The position numbers and the translations under genes were made by a program. From the NCBI GenBank assembly GCA_003212795.1, contig QCOV01000003.1, forward strand, positions 1 to 64,000: DNA of 64,000 bases. The letters run 5' to 3'. The notes under the pieces were generated by a model. It saw only the letters and a program-made list of their open reading frames with translations. It was not told the origin of the DNA and ran no database searches. The stretch is from OCS116 cluster bacterium AG-435-F03 (GTDB taxonomy: Bacteria; Pseudomonadota; Alphaproteobacteria; MED-G09). Below are positions 46,776-55,337 of this stretch, piece after piece (the stretch's first letter is position 1; each line of letters starts with the position of its first letter).

Positions 46776-48713
46776 TTATAAACCCTCAATATCTCTATAA
46801 ATATCAAGAATTTCAGGATTCATAAGAGCTTCAATATTTTTTAATTCTTTTTTATGTATTATATTTCTAACTGCTAGTTCAGAAATTTTTCCTGATCTGG
46901 TTCTTGGAAAGTCATTAACCTTAAAAATCTTAGCGGGTACATGCCTTGGGCTCGCACCATTTTTAATAGTGATTTTAATTTTATCTCTTAATTCATCATC
47001 AAGTTCTATATTTTCCTGCATAATTAAAAAAAGAATTATTCTTTGATCATTTTTCCATTCTTGCCCAATTGCAAGAGCCTCTTTTACTTCAACTAAAGAC
47101 TCAACTTGTCTATAAATCTCTGCTGTTCCAATCCTAATTCCGCCAGGATTTAATGTTGCATCTGACCTTCCCTCAACAATAAAACTATTACTGTCGGTCT
47201 CAATAACAAAATCTCCATGATGCCAAATATTATTATATTTCTCAAAATATGCTTTTTTAAATCTCTTATCTTTCTCATCATTCCAAAATCCCAATGGAAT
47301 TGAAGGAAAGGAATTTACACATACAAGTTCGCCCGGTTTATTAAAAAGTCTATCGCCATTATCACTCCATGATTGGACATCCATACCAAGTGATGAACAC
47401 TGTATTTCACCTTTCTTGACTGGCAAACAAGGATTACCATGAACAAAACATGCTACAATATCTGTTCCACCAGATATTGATGAAAGCTGTATATCTTTTT
47501 TTACATTTGAATAAACCCAATCATAACTTTTGGGGGCTAAGGGTGATCCAGTTGAGGCAAAGACACGAAGACTCTTAAAGCTATGCTTTTCATTTGGTTT
47601 TATTTTTATTTTATTTAGGCTGTCTATATACTTTGCCGATGCTCCAAAAAAACTTAATCTTTCTTTTTCAGCAATTTCGAAAAGAATTAATGGATTAGGA
47701 AATATTGGTGAGCCCTCATATAAAACTAAGGTTACTTTTGACGCCAAAGCAGTAACCATCCAATTCCACATCATCCAACCACAAGTAGTAAAGTACATAA
47801 TGCGATCATTTTCTTTCATATCGCAATGATATTTATGCTCTTTGATATGCTGTATTAATGTTCCTCCGGCAGAATGAACTATACATTTTGGTTTGCCAGT
47901 GGTGCCACTTGAATAAAGAATGTATAGAGGATCGTTAAAAGAAACTTTTACAAATTCAAATTTGTCATTATTTTTTTCTGACAATATTTCATGCCAATCA
48001 TTATTATATTTAACACCAGTTTCATCAATATATCTAATATGTATTGTTTGTTCGATGGATGAAATCCTATTAGAAATATTATTAGCCTTATCACTAATAT
48101 CATATTTTTTTCCGCCATAAATGTAGCCATCTGTAGTTATAAAAATTTTCGGATTACACTGGCCAAATCGGTCAATGATTCCTTCCTCCCCAAAATCTGG
48201 AGAGCATGATGTGAAAATAGCTCCTATTGCAGCTGTTGCAAGCATTGAAATAATAGTTTCTGGCGAATTTGTTGCTAAAACAGCAACTCTATCACCTTTC
48301 TTTACACCATTTTTAATTAACCATTTTGCTAGAACTTCAACTTTTGATTTTAATTCTTTTAAAGAAAGAGACTTTTTTTCTTTTCCCTCACCATAAAAAA
48401 TTATGGCTTCTCTATGATCTTCACCAACTAGTAAGTTTTCTGCGAAATTTAAGTGACCTTTTGGAAAAAATTTACTTTTAATTAAATCATTATAGTCATT
48501 AATTATGCTTTTTCCTTTGGTGCCAATAATATTTGCGTCATCCCAAACTAAATTCCAGAATTCTTCAACATTATCTAACGACCATTTATGCAAAAGATCA
48601 TAACTAAATTCTTTAGTACTTGATAATTTCTTTTGAAAAACCTTTTCATATAAAGAAAACATATTTGACTCTTTAATATTACTTTTTTTTGGCTCCCAAA
48701 GTATTTCTGACAT
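46776..48713 (-). CDS. aacS: Acetoacetyl-CoA synthetase
   Basis: This 645-residue ligase activates acetoacetate with ATP and CoA. It has the N-terminal LWEPxxxxIxxSxMxxYxxxF pattern of acetoacetyl-CoA synthetases, the AMP-binding segment LYSSGTTGKPK, the GGTDIVACFVHGNPCLPVKKGEI region that distinguishes this family from acetyl-CoA synthetase, and the C-terminal TRSGKISE lysine. It would feed ketone bodies or PHB breakdown products into the thiolase reaction. It lies 18 nt after the cystathionine enzyme gene on the same strand, though with no metabolic link to it. Confidence 0.94.
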   Translation of the reverse strand: MSEILWEPKKSNIKESNMFSLYEKVFQKKLSSTKEFSYDLLHKWSLDNVEEFWNLVWDDANIIGTKGKSIINDYNDLIKSKFFPKGHLNFAENLLVGEDHREAIIFYGEGKEKKSLSLKELKSKVEVLAKWLIKNGVKKGDRVAVLATNSPETIISMLATAAIGAIFTSCSPDFGEEGIIDRFGQCNPKIFITTDGYIYGGKKYDISDKANNISNRISSIEQTIHIRYIDETGVKYNNDWHEILSEKNNDKFEFVKVSFNDPLYILYSSGTTGKPKCIVHSAGGTLIQHIKEHKYHCDMKENDRIMYFTTCGWMMWNWMVTALASKVTLVLYEGSPIFPNPLILFEIAEKERLSFFGASAKYIDSLNKIKIKPNEKHSFKSLRVFASTGSPLAPKSYDWVYSNVKKDIQLSSISGGTDIVACFVHGNPCLPVKKGEIQCSSLGMDVQSWSDNGDRLFNKPGELVCVNSFPSIPLGFWNDEKDKRFKKAYFEKYNNIWHHGDFVIETDSNSFIVEGRSDATLNPGGIRIGTAEIYRQVESLVEVKEALAIGQEWKNDQRIILFLIMQENIELDDELRDKIKITIKNGASPRHVPAKIFKVNDFPRTRSGKISELAVRNIIHKKELKNIEALMNPEILDIYRDIEGL

Positions 48714-48731
48714 TTTATTCTTTTTTAATTT

Positions 48732-49892
48732 TTAACTTAATGCATTTTTAAGATCAGAGAGAATATCATCTATAGTTTCAAGTCCTATAGATAACCTAAT
48801 AAGACCATCCTTTATTCCCAACTCTTCTCTTTTTTCTTTCGGGATTGAGGCATGAGTCATTGTTGCCGGATGACTTACTAAACTTTCAACTCCGCCTAAA
48901 CTTTCAGCAAGAGTAAAAACTTCAAATTTATTAAGTATTTCTCTAACATTGTCTATATTTCCATCAGTTATAATAGACAGCATTCCTCCAAACATATTCA
49001 TTTGTTTTTTTGCAATATCGTGATTCTTATGGCTCTTTAGACCAGGATAAATTATTTCATAATTAGTGAAGTTCTCTTGTAAAAATTCTGCAACCAGCAT
49101 AGCATTTTCACAATGCCTTTCCATTCTTAAAGATAAAGTTTTTAAACTTCTCAAAAGAAGAAAACTGTCAAATGGGCCAGTAATTGCTCCGCTGGCATTT
49201 AATAAATAATTAATCCTTTCTGATAAGTCAGATCTTTCTTTTGAGATAACAGCAATTCCTGCAACTACATCTGAATGACCTCCAATATATTTTGTTGCCG
49301 AATGCATAACTATATCAAATCCCTGATTTAGGGGTTTTTGAACCCATGGAGAGCAAAAAGTGTTATCACAAACTGCAATAATATCTCTATCTTTAATTAA
49401 ATCTGTAATCGTTCCTAAGTCTATCACCTTTAAAAGAGGGTTAGTTGGTGTCTCCAACCAAATCATTTTTGTTTTTTCATTTATGGCATTTTCAATATTT
49501 TTTAGATCTGAAAAATCCACAAAATCACATTGGATTCCGGAAGTCCTTTTTTTCACATTCTCAAATAACCTATAAGTCCCACCATATAAATCATCACACG
49601 CAACTATATGATCACCTGAGTCTAAAAGATCAATAATCGTTGATGTTGCAGCCATTCCTGAGGAAAAAGCATGGCCAGATCCACCGTTCTCAAGGTCTGC
49701 AATACACTCCTCTAAAGCTTTTCGTGTTGGGTTTGCGCTTCGAGAATATTCATAGCCCTTATGCTCTCCAGGGCCCTCTTGCTCATAAGTCGATGTAGCA
49801 TAAATTGGAGTCATAACGGCTCCAGTCGATGGATCACTTGACTGGCCAGAGTGAATTGAACGAGTTTCAAAACCTTTTTTATTTTTACTCAT
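48732..49892 (-). CDS. Cystathionine gamma-synthase/gamma-lyase-type PLP enzyme
   Basis: This 386-residue Cys/Met metabolism PLP enzyme has the PLP lysine K201 in HSATKYIGGHSD, RSANPTR and SLGGVESLVSHPATMTH. These match both cystathionine gamma-synthase (MetB) and gamma-lyase. Since it is 4 nt downstream of a cystathionine beta-synthase, with AAGGA spanning that stop codon, reverse transsulfuration (homocysteine to cysteine) is the more likely role, making gamma-lyase the preferred call. The sequence alone does not separate the two activities. Confidence 0.9.
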   Translation of the reverse strand: MSKNKKGFETRSIHSGQSSDPSTGAVMTPIYATSTYEQEGPGEHKGYEYSRSANPTRKALEECIADLENGGSGHAFSSGMAATSTIIDLLDSGDHIVACDDLYGGTYRLFENVKKRTSGIQCDFVDFSDLKNIENAINEKTKMIWLETPTNPLLKVIDLGTITDLIKDRDIIAVCDNTFCSPWVQKPLNQGFDIVMHSATKYIGGHSDVVAGIAVISKERSDLSERINYLLNASGAITGPFDSFLLLRSLKTLSLRMERHCENAMLVAEFLQENFTNYEIIYPGLKSHKNHDIAKKQMNMFGGMLSIITDGNIDNVREILNKFEVFTLAESLGGVESLVSHPATMTHASIPKEKREELGIKDGLIRLSIGLETIDDILSDLKNALS

Positions 49893-49896
49893 ATAT

Positions 49897-51261
49897 CTAA
49901 TTCCTTTTCAAATATGCAAGCAGATCAATTCTAGTAATAATACCAACAAATTTTTCTTCTTTTAAAATAATAGCAATATTGTTTTCTTTTAATAATTCAA
50001 TTAAATCCTCTAAAGAAGAATTAATTTGAAGAGATACATAATTTTTTTGCATGCATTCTGATACTTTCTTTTCAAATCCTTTGCTATTTGTACAATGATT
50101 TAAAATATCGTTTTCTGTAATCATGCCAACCAATTTTTCTTTATCTAATATTGGTAACTGAGAGATATCTGAATTATTCATCCTATTAAAAGCTGTAGCA
50201 AGAGTATCTTCCGGTTTAACATAAATTATTTGATTTTTATCTGCTCGAAAGGCAATTACATCCTGTAGATCTCCTTGGGGATCTTTAATTATTAGATCGT
50301 TATGAATTAACCACTTTTCATTATAAGCCTTAGATAAGTATTTATTGCCAGTATCGCATATTAAAGTAACTACTCTTTTTTCTTCTTTTTGATTTTTGCA
50401 CCATTTAATGGCCCCTGCAAATAATGTCCCTGCTGAAGAGCCAGCTAAAATACCTTCCTTTTTTAACAATATATGTATTGCTTCAAAAGCTTCTTTGTCA
50501 GAAACACTTATAGCATCATCTATAACTTCGAGATCACAATTATTAGGAATGAAATCTTCTCCAATCCCCTCTACAAACCATGATCCTCCATCATACTTAT
50601 AAGACCCTGTCTTAACAGCATCTTTAATTACTGATCCTATCGGATCAGCAGCAACTATACTTGTTTGCGGAGAAACTTTTCTTAAATATCTACCAACTCC
50701 AGTTATAGTCCCGCCACTTCCTACTCCGGCTACAAAAGCATCTATATCTCCATCCATTTGATTATAAATTTCTGGTCCTGTTGTTTCTTCATGCGCAAGA
50801 ATATTTGCAGGATTATTGAATTGATCAGCATAAAATGATCCTTGAATTTCATTAACAAGCTTTTCGGCTACATTATGATAATATTCTGGATGATCTTTGC
50901 CTACATCAGATCTTGTAAAAATAACTTCTGCTCCAAGTGCCTTGAGATGAGCAACTTTTTCTAGACTCATCTTGTCTGGAATAACTAAAAGGACTCTATA
51001 TCCCTTAAGTATGCCCACTAACGCTAACCCTATTCCTGTATTTCCAGCTGTTGCCTCGATAATTGTCCCGCCAGGTTTTAATAACCCATCTTTTTCTGCT
51101 TGATTAATAATATAAGAAGCTGTTCTGTCTTTTATCGAACCTCCAGGGTTATGAGATTCCATTTTTACATACAGCTGACATAAGCCTGTATCTATATTTT
51201 TTATTTCAACCAAAGGGGTTTCGCCGATTAAAGATAATAAAGATGGGGATATTTTAGACAT
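49897..51261 (-). CDS. Cystathionine beta-synthase with C-terminal CBS domains
   Basis: The 454-residue enzyme condenses serine and homocysteine. The PLP domain (about 1-320) has the lysine K44 in NPGGSIKDRTASYI, TAGNTGIGLA and GVGSGGTITGVG. Two CBS domains follow (about 330-454), ending with GMITENDILNH and GIITRIDLLAYL; in other organisms such domains bind adenosyl ligands. Length and layout match cystathionine beta-synthase more than cysteine synthase. It heads an operon with the gamma-lyase-like gene. No riboswitch is visible upstream; the tRNA-Arg gene lies about 40 nt upstream on the same strand. Confidence 0.92.
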   Translation of the reverse strand: MSKISPSLLSLIGETPLVEIKNIDTGLCQLYVKMESHNPGGSIKDRTASYIINQAEKDGLLKPGGTIIEATAGNTGIGLALVGILKGYRVLLVIPDKMSLEKVAHLKALGAEVIFTRSDVGKDHPEYYHNVAEKLVNEIQGSFYADQFNNPANILAHEETTGPEIYNQMDGDIDAFVAGVGSGGTITGVGRYLRKVSPQTSIVAADPIGSVIKDAVKTGSYKYDGGSWFVEGIGEDFIPNNCDLEVIDDAISVSDKEAFEAIHILLKKEGILAGSSAGTLFAGAIKWCKNQKEEKRVVTLICDTGNKYLSKAYNEKWLIHNDLIIKDPQGDLQDVIAFRADKNQIIYVKPEDTLATAFNRMNNSDISQLPILDKEKLVGMITENDILNHCTNSKGFEKKVSECMQKNYVSLQINSSLEDLIELLKENNIAIILKEEKFVGIITRIDLLAYLKRN

Positions 51262-51300
51262 AATTTAATACTCAATAAAAACTTACATAACATAAATTAA

Positions 51301-51377
51301 TGGCGGTCCCTAGAGGATTCGAACCTCTGACACCTGGTTTCGAAGACCAGTGCTCTATCCAGCTGAGCTAAGGGACC
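51301..51377 (-). tRNA. tRNA-Arg(UCG)
   Basis: The minus strand folds into a standard 77-nt tRNA. The acceptor GGTCCCT pairs with AGGGACC, D arm sequence TTAGCTCAGCTGGATAGAGC is typical, the anticodon stem CTGGT/ACCAG encloses CTTCGAA with anticodon TCG, and GGTTCGAATCC forms the T arm. The CCA end is encoded. UCG reads arginine codon CGA by strict pairing and others by wobble. Confidence 0.96.
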
Positions 51378-51462
51378 TATAATTAAAAAGTATATCATTT
51401 ACAATAACATAATTTATCAATTCATATATTTTTATGATAAATTGATATAGGGATAATAATAA

Positions 51463-53274
51463 ATGATAAGAAAAATATTAATTTTTTTAGCAATAATTTT
51501 TATAGTATTAGCCACTACTTATGTATCAAAGCTATTATTCTTTAAACCTTTTTCTTTTAATCATTTTTTAACAAGGCAATTGGTCTATGACGCCTTAGAA
51601 AGCCCAGAATATCTAACATATATAGGAATTTTAGAAAAATATGGATATAGATCATACAATGGAAAATTATCAGATTATTCTTTAAAAAAAGACATAAAAG
51701 ATCTAAAAAAACTAAAAAAAGAATATAAAATTCTTAACTCTTATGAAGATAAAGACCTTAGTGCTGAAGAACTAACAAGTAAGAAAATTTCACTTTTTCA
51801 AATGAGAAATGAAATTGACCAAAAAACTAAATATCCTTATCACTCTTATCCTTTGATCCAAATGAATGGATTGCATACTCAAATCTTAGAGTTCATGACT
51901 GATATTCATCCAATCAAAGATGAAAAAGATGCCAAATATTACTTATCAAGATTAGAAATGATTCCTATTGTGTTTTCTCAAGTTCTTGAAAAAATGGAAA
52001 AAAGAAAAAATCTAAAGATTTTTCCGCCAACATTTATGGTTGAACGAGTTATAGGACAGATTGAAAGTATTATTGATATTCCTATACCCGAAAACCCGCT
52101 AGTAACTATTTATGAAGATAAATTGACATCCATTGGAATGCCTAAAGAATTAATAAATTCTTACAAAAATAAAGCATCAAAGATTATTAAAGAAAAAGTA
52201 CTGCCAAGTTATCAATTATTACTTTTACATTTACATGAAATAAAACCTTTATCGAATATAAATCATGGCGTTTGGAGCTTACCTGATGGAGATAATTATT
52301 ATTCATTAAGATTAAGAGTAATGACAACATCTAATTATTCTTCAGAGCAAATTCATAATATTGGATTGAAAGAAGTTGAGAGAATTAAAAATGAAATTCT
52401 TAGTATCCTTAAATCAGAAGGATATGAAAATATTGATAATGTTGGAGAGGCCCTCATTAAATTAAATGAAAGCGAAGAATTCTTATTTGAGGATAATCAA
52501 AAATCTAGAGACGAAATTATTGAAATTTATAATAATATAATTGATGAGGCCTACGAGTTAATGCCTCAATATTTTCTTGAACTCCCAAATTCAAAAGTAA
52601 TTGTTAAACCTGTACCAGCTTATTCAGAAAAGAGTGCTGCTGGAGGTTATTATAGAGGTCCATCATTAGACGGTAAGAGACCAGGTATTTTCTATGCAAA
52701 TTTATATGATATTAAAGCAACTCCTAAATTCGGAATGAAAACACTAGCATTCCATGAAGCAATTCCCGGACATCATTTTCAAATAGCGCTTAACTTAGAA
52801 AATAAAGATTTAAGTTTCTTTAGAAAGCATGGTGTAAATTCTACTGCGTATACTGAAGGATGGGCCTTATATGCGGAACAACTAGCTGTTGAAATTGGAT
52901 TATCAGAAAACCCCTATGATAAAATTGGATTCCTTCAATCTGAATTATTTAGAGCGGTAAGACTGGTAGTTGATACCGGCATTCATTATAAAAAATGGTC
53001 TCGCGAAGAAGCGATAGAATATATGTATAAGCAGACAGGTAAAGCTATGAGTTCAGTTATTGCTGAAATTGAAAGATATATTGCCTGGCCAGGTCAAGCC
53101 TGTAGTTATAAAATTGGAATGCTTAAGATTCTTGAATTAAGACAAAATACAAAAGATATTTTAGGAAATAGATTTGACATAAGAGATTTCCATAATTTTA
53201 TTCTTGAAAATGGAGAAGTACCTCTTACTGTCTTAGAAGATAATTATAAAATTTGGATAAAGGATAAAAAATAA
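51463..53274 (+). CDS. DUF885 family protein, putative metal-dependent hydrolase
   Basis: The 603-residue protein begins with one hydrophobic signal or anchor segment (IRKILIFLAIIFIVLATTYV), so it likely sits at the membrane or periplasm. It contains the DUF885 motif FHEAIPGHHFQIAL, a HExxxxHH-type site resembling metallopeptidases, with YTEGWALYAEQLA downstream, where Glu may be the third ligand. The family is usually described as putative peptidases, but no substrate is established by the sequence. Two long helical regions precede the motif. An imperfect stem-loop (51415-51447) lies just upstream. Confidence 0.87.
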   Translation: MIRKILIFLAIIFIVLATTYVSKLLFFKPFSFNHFLTRQLVYDALESPEYLTYIGILEKYGYRSYNGKLSDYSLKKDIKDLKKLKKEYKILNSYEDKDLSAEELTSKKISLFQMRNEIDQKTKYPYHSYPLIQMNGLHTQILEFMTDIHPIKDEKDAKYYLSRLEMIPIVFSQVLEKMEKRKNLKIFPPTFMVERVIGQIESIIDIPIPENPLVTIYEDKLTSIGMPKELINSYKNKASKIIKEKVLPSYQLLLLHLHEIKPLSNINHGVWSLPDGDNYYSLRLRVMTTSNYSSEQIHNIGLKEVERIKNEILSILKSEGYENIDNVGEALIKLNESEEFLFEDNQKSRDEIIEIYNNIIDEAYELMPQYFLELPNSKVIVKPVPAYSEKSAAGGYYRGPSLDGKRPGIFYANLYDIKATPKFGMKTLAFHEAIPGHHFQIALNLENKDLSFFRKHGVNSTAYTEGWALYAEQLAVEIGLSENPYDKIGFLQSELFRAVRLVVDTGIHYKKWSREEAIEYMYKQTGKAMSSVIAEIERYIAWPGQACSYKIGMLKILELRQNTKDILGNRFDIRDFHNFILENGEVPLTVLEDNYKIWIKDKK

Positions 53275-53278
53275 AACT

Positions 53279-53659
53279 TTAAGATTCTTCTTCAGATTCT
53301 TCTTCAGCTTCTTCTTCAGCTTCTTCTTCAGCTTCTTCTTCTGAGGATTCTTCTTCTGAAGATTCTTCTTCTGAAGATTCTTCTTCTGAAGATTCTTCAG
53401 CAGCACTCTCTTCTACTTGATCATCATCAGCATCTACGGATTCGGTTGAGCTTTCTCCATCTAGAGTTAAATTGCCAGCAGCCATTCTTCCTCTATTCTC
53501 CGTTAGTTCATAAGAAACTTTATCACCTTCATTGAGAAATTTAATTCCAGAATCTTTTAAAGCAGTCACATGAACAAAAACATCGTTACCGCCATCTTCT
53601 GGCTCAATAAAACCATATCCTTTTCTTCCATTGAACCACTTAACTATTCCTGTAGGCAT
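53279..53659 (-). CDS. Cold-shock domain protein with acidic repeat tail
   Basis: Residues 1-66 form a cold-shock domain with RNP1-like KGYGFIEPE and RNP2-like VFVHVTAL, binding single-stranded RNA or DNA. The remaining 60 residues are nearly all Glu, Ser and Ala (for example EESSEEESSEEE), coded by tandem repeats. Ordinary CspA proteins lack such a tail. GGGGGAG gives a very strong ribosome site. The acidic tail should be disordered and repel nucleic acid, perhaps tuning release or autoinhibition; that is inference. It converges on the DUF885 gene with a four-base gap. Confidence 0.92.
   Translation of the reverse strand: MPTGIVKWFNGRKGYGFIEPEDGGNDVFVHVTALKDSGIKFLNEGDKVSYELTENRGRMAAGNLTLDGESSTESVDADDDQVEESAAEESSEEESSEEESSEEESSEEEAEEEAEEEAEEESEEES
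53282..53400 (-). repeat. Tandem 12-bp and 15-bp repeats coding the acidic tail
   Basis: Three exact 15-bp units gattcttcttctgaa (53346-53390) and about three 12-bp units agcttcttcttc make up the tail-coding sequence. All are multiples of three, so copy-number changes alter tail length but not the frame. Confidence 0.88.
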
Positions 53660-53754
53660 AACTCCCCCTTTAATTAATATTTTTTATTTATTTATAGCAT
53701 AATATAATAATACTAAACTAAAAAATGATTAATTTAATTTTTTGATGATTTATT

Positions 53755-54696
53755 ATGCCAACTAAATACAAAAATAATATAACTGTGGCCACTTTATATA
53801 AATTTGTAGAAATTAACGATTTACAATCGCTAAGGTCGGAAATCCAAGCTTTATGTAAAGAAAATAACGCTAAAGGTACTATTTTATTAGCAAAAGAGGG
53901 AATAAATGGGACTATTTCAGCTAGAAATAAAGAAATTAGAAGCATTTTAAAGAAATTAAAAAGTGATAACAGATTTAAGAAACTTGAAGTTAAATTTTCT
54001 GAAACAAACAAAATGCCATTTAACAGAATGAAGGTAAGAATAAAGAGGGAAATAGTAACAATTGGTGATGATTCAATAAATCCAAATATTATATCAGGTG
54101 ATTATGTAAAACCAGAAAACTGGAATGAACTCATTTCCGATCCAGAGGTGATAGTAATTGATACACGGAATACATATGAAACAAAAATTGGAAAATTTAA
54201 AAATGCCATAGATCCTAAAACTAACTCATTTAGAGAGTTTCCTGATTGGGTAAAAAATTTTAAAAAAGAGGTCAAAAATAAAGACACTAAAATTGCTATG
54301 TATTGTACAGGAGGTATACGTTGCGAAAAATCTACATCCTTAATGAAAAAAGAAGGTTTTAATAATGTTTTTCATCTTGAAGGAGGAATATTAAAATATC
54401 TTGAAAAAATGTCTGATGATGAGACTTTGTGGGATGGGGAGTGTTTTGTTTTTGATGATAGAGTTGCACTAGATGATCAATTGGAAGTTGGCTCATATCA
54501 AATGTGCTATGCTTGTAGAATGCCCTTAAAAAAAACAGACTTAAAGGATGATAAATATGAAAAAGGAGTTAGCTGCCATTACTGTTATAATAAAACATCT
54601 GAACAACGAAAAGAGAGATTTTTATCTCGGCAAAAGCAAATTGAAATAGCAAAATCAAGAGGAACTGAACACTTTGGACCACAAATCAAAAAATAA
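53755..54696 (+). CDS. trhO: tRNA uridine(34) hydroxylase TrhO (rhodanese family)
   Basis: TrhO makes 5-hydroxyuridine at the tRNA wobble position. The 313-residue protein has an N-terminal RNA-binding type domain, the rhodanese domain (about 125-215) with active cysteine C184 in YCTGGIRCEKS (and C190), and a C-terminal region with CYACRMPL and VSCHYCYN, probably a small metal-binding knuckle. This is the UPF0176/YceA layout. It overlaps the GST gene by 23 nt at its 3' end, suggesting cotranscription. Confidence 0.93.
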   Translation: MPTKYKNNITVATLYKFVEINDLQSLRSEIQALCKENNAKGTILLAKEGINGTISARNKEIRSILKKLKSDNRFKKLEVKFSETNKMPFNRMKVRIKREIVTIGDDSINPNIISGDYVKPENWNELISDPEVIVIDTRNTYETKIGKFKNAIDPKTNSFREFPDWVKNFKKEVKNKDTKIAMYCTGGIRCEKSTSLMKKEGFNNVFHLEGGILKYLEKMSDDETLWDGECFVFDDRVALDDQLEVGSYQMCYACRMPLKKTDLKDDKYEKGVSCHYCYNKTSEQRKERFLSRQKQIEIAKSRGTEHFGPQIKK

Positions 54697-55327
54697 TTTA
54701 CCAATATTATATTCATTCCGAAGATGTCCTTATGCTATGCGAGCAAGGATGGCTATACATATCAGTGGTCAAAGATGTGAACTTCGTGAGGTTCTGCTCA
54801 GAGATAAGCCTCCTTCAATGCTTGAATATTCCGCTAAAGGAACTGTACCAGTACTTATTTTGCAAGATGGTAAGGTTATTGATGAAAGCCTTGATGTAAT
54901 TGATTGGGCTTTAAATCTAAATGATCCTGATGATTGGCAAAGATCTAAAGATAAGGAAAAAACAAAAGAATTAATCAAAATTAATGATGGCGAATTTAAA
55001 TATCATCTCGATAGATATAAATATTCAAAAAGATATGACAATGAAGATCCTGAATTTCATAGAAAAAAGTGTTTAGAGTTTATTGAGTCAATAAATAATG
55101 AACTTAACAATTCGGAATATATTTTCGATGATAATATTTCATACGCTGATATTGTGTTACTACCTTTTATAAGGCAATTTAGAATAGCCGATATAGAATG
55201 GTTTGACTCATTACCTTATGACAACTTAAAAAGATGGCTTTCAAGTTTTTTAGGCTCTTCCCTTCTAAATTCAATTATGAAGAAGTATGATTTATGGAAG
55301 GAAGGAGACAAATCAATTGTTTTCTAA
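54674..55327 (+). CDS. Glutathione S-transferase family protein
   Basis: The 217-residue protein has the thioredoxin-fold N-terminal domain with LYSFRRCPYAMRARMAI, where CPYA provides the active-site cysteine, followed by GTVPVLILQDGKVIDESLDVI and an all-helical C-terminal domain. It resembles the GST families that act as dehydroascorbate or glutathione-lyase type enzymes. The start is chosen as TTG 54674, 23 nt inside trhO, because no ATG lies between it and the conserved YSFRRCPYAM; the residue before the domain is probably close to the true start. Substrate unknown. Confidence 0.84.
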   Translation: MDHKSKNNLPILYSFRRCPYAMRARMAIHISGQRCELREVLLRDKPPSMLEYSAKGTVPVLILQDGKVIDESLDVIDWALNLNDPDDWQRSKDKEKTKELIKINDGEFKYHLDRYKYSKRYDNEDPEFHRKKCLEFIESINNELNNSEYIFDDNISYADIVLLPFIRQFRIADIEWFDSLPYDNLKRWLSSFLGSSLLNSIMKKYDLWKEGDKSIVF

Positions 55328-55337
55328 AAGGTGATAA

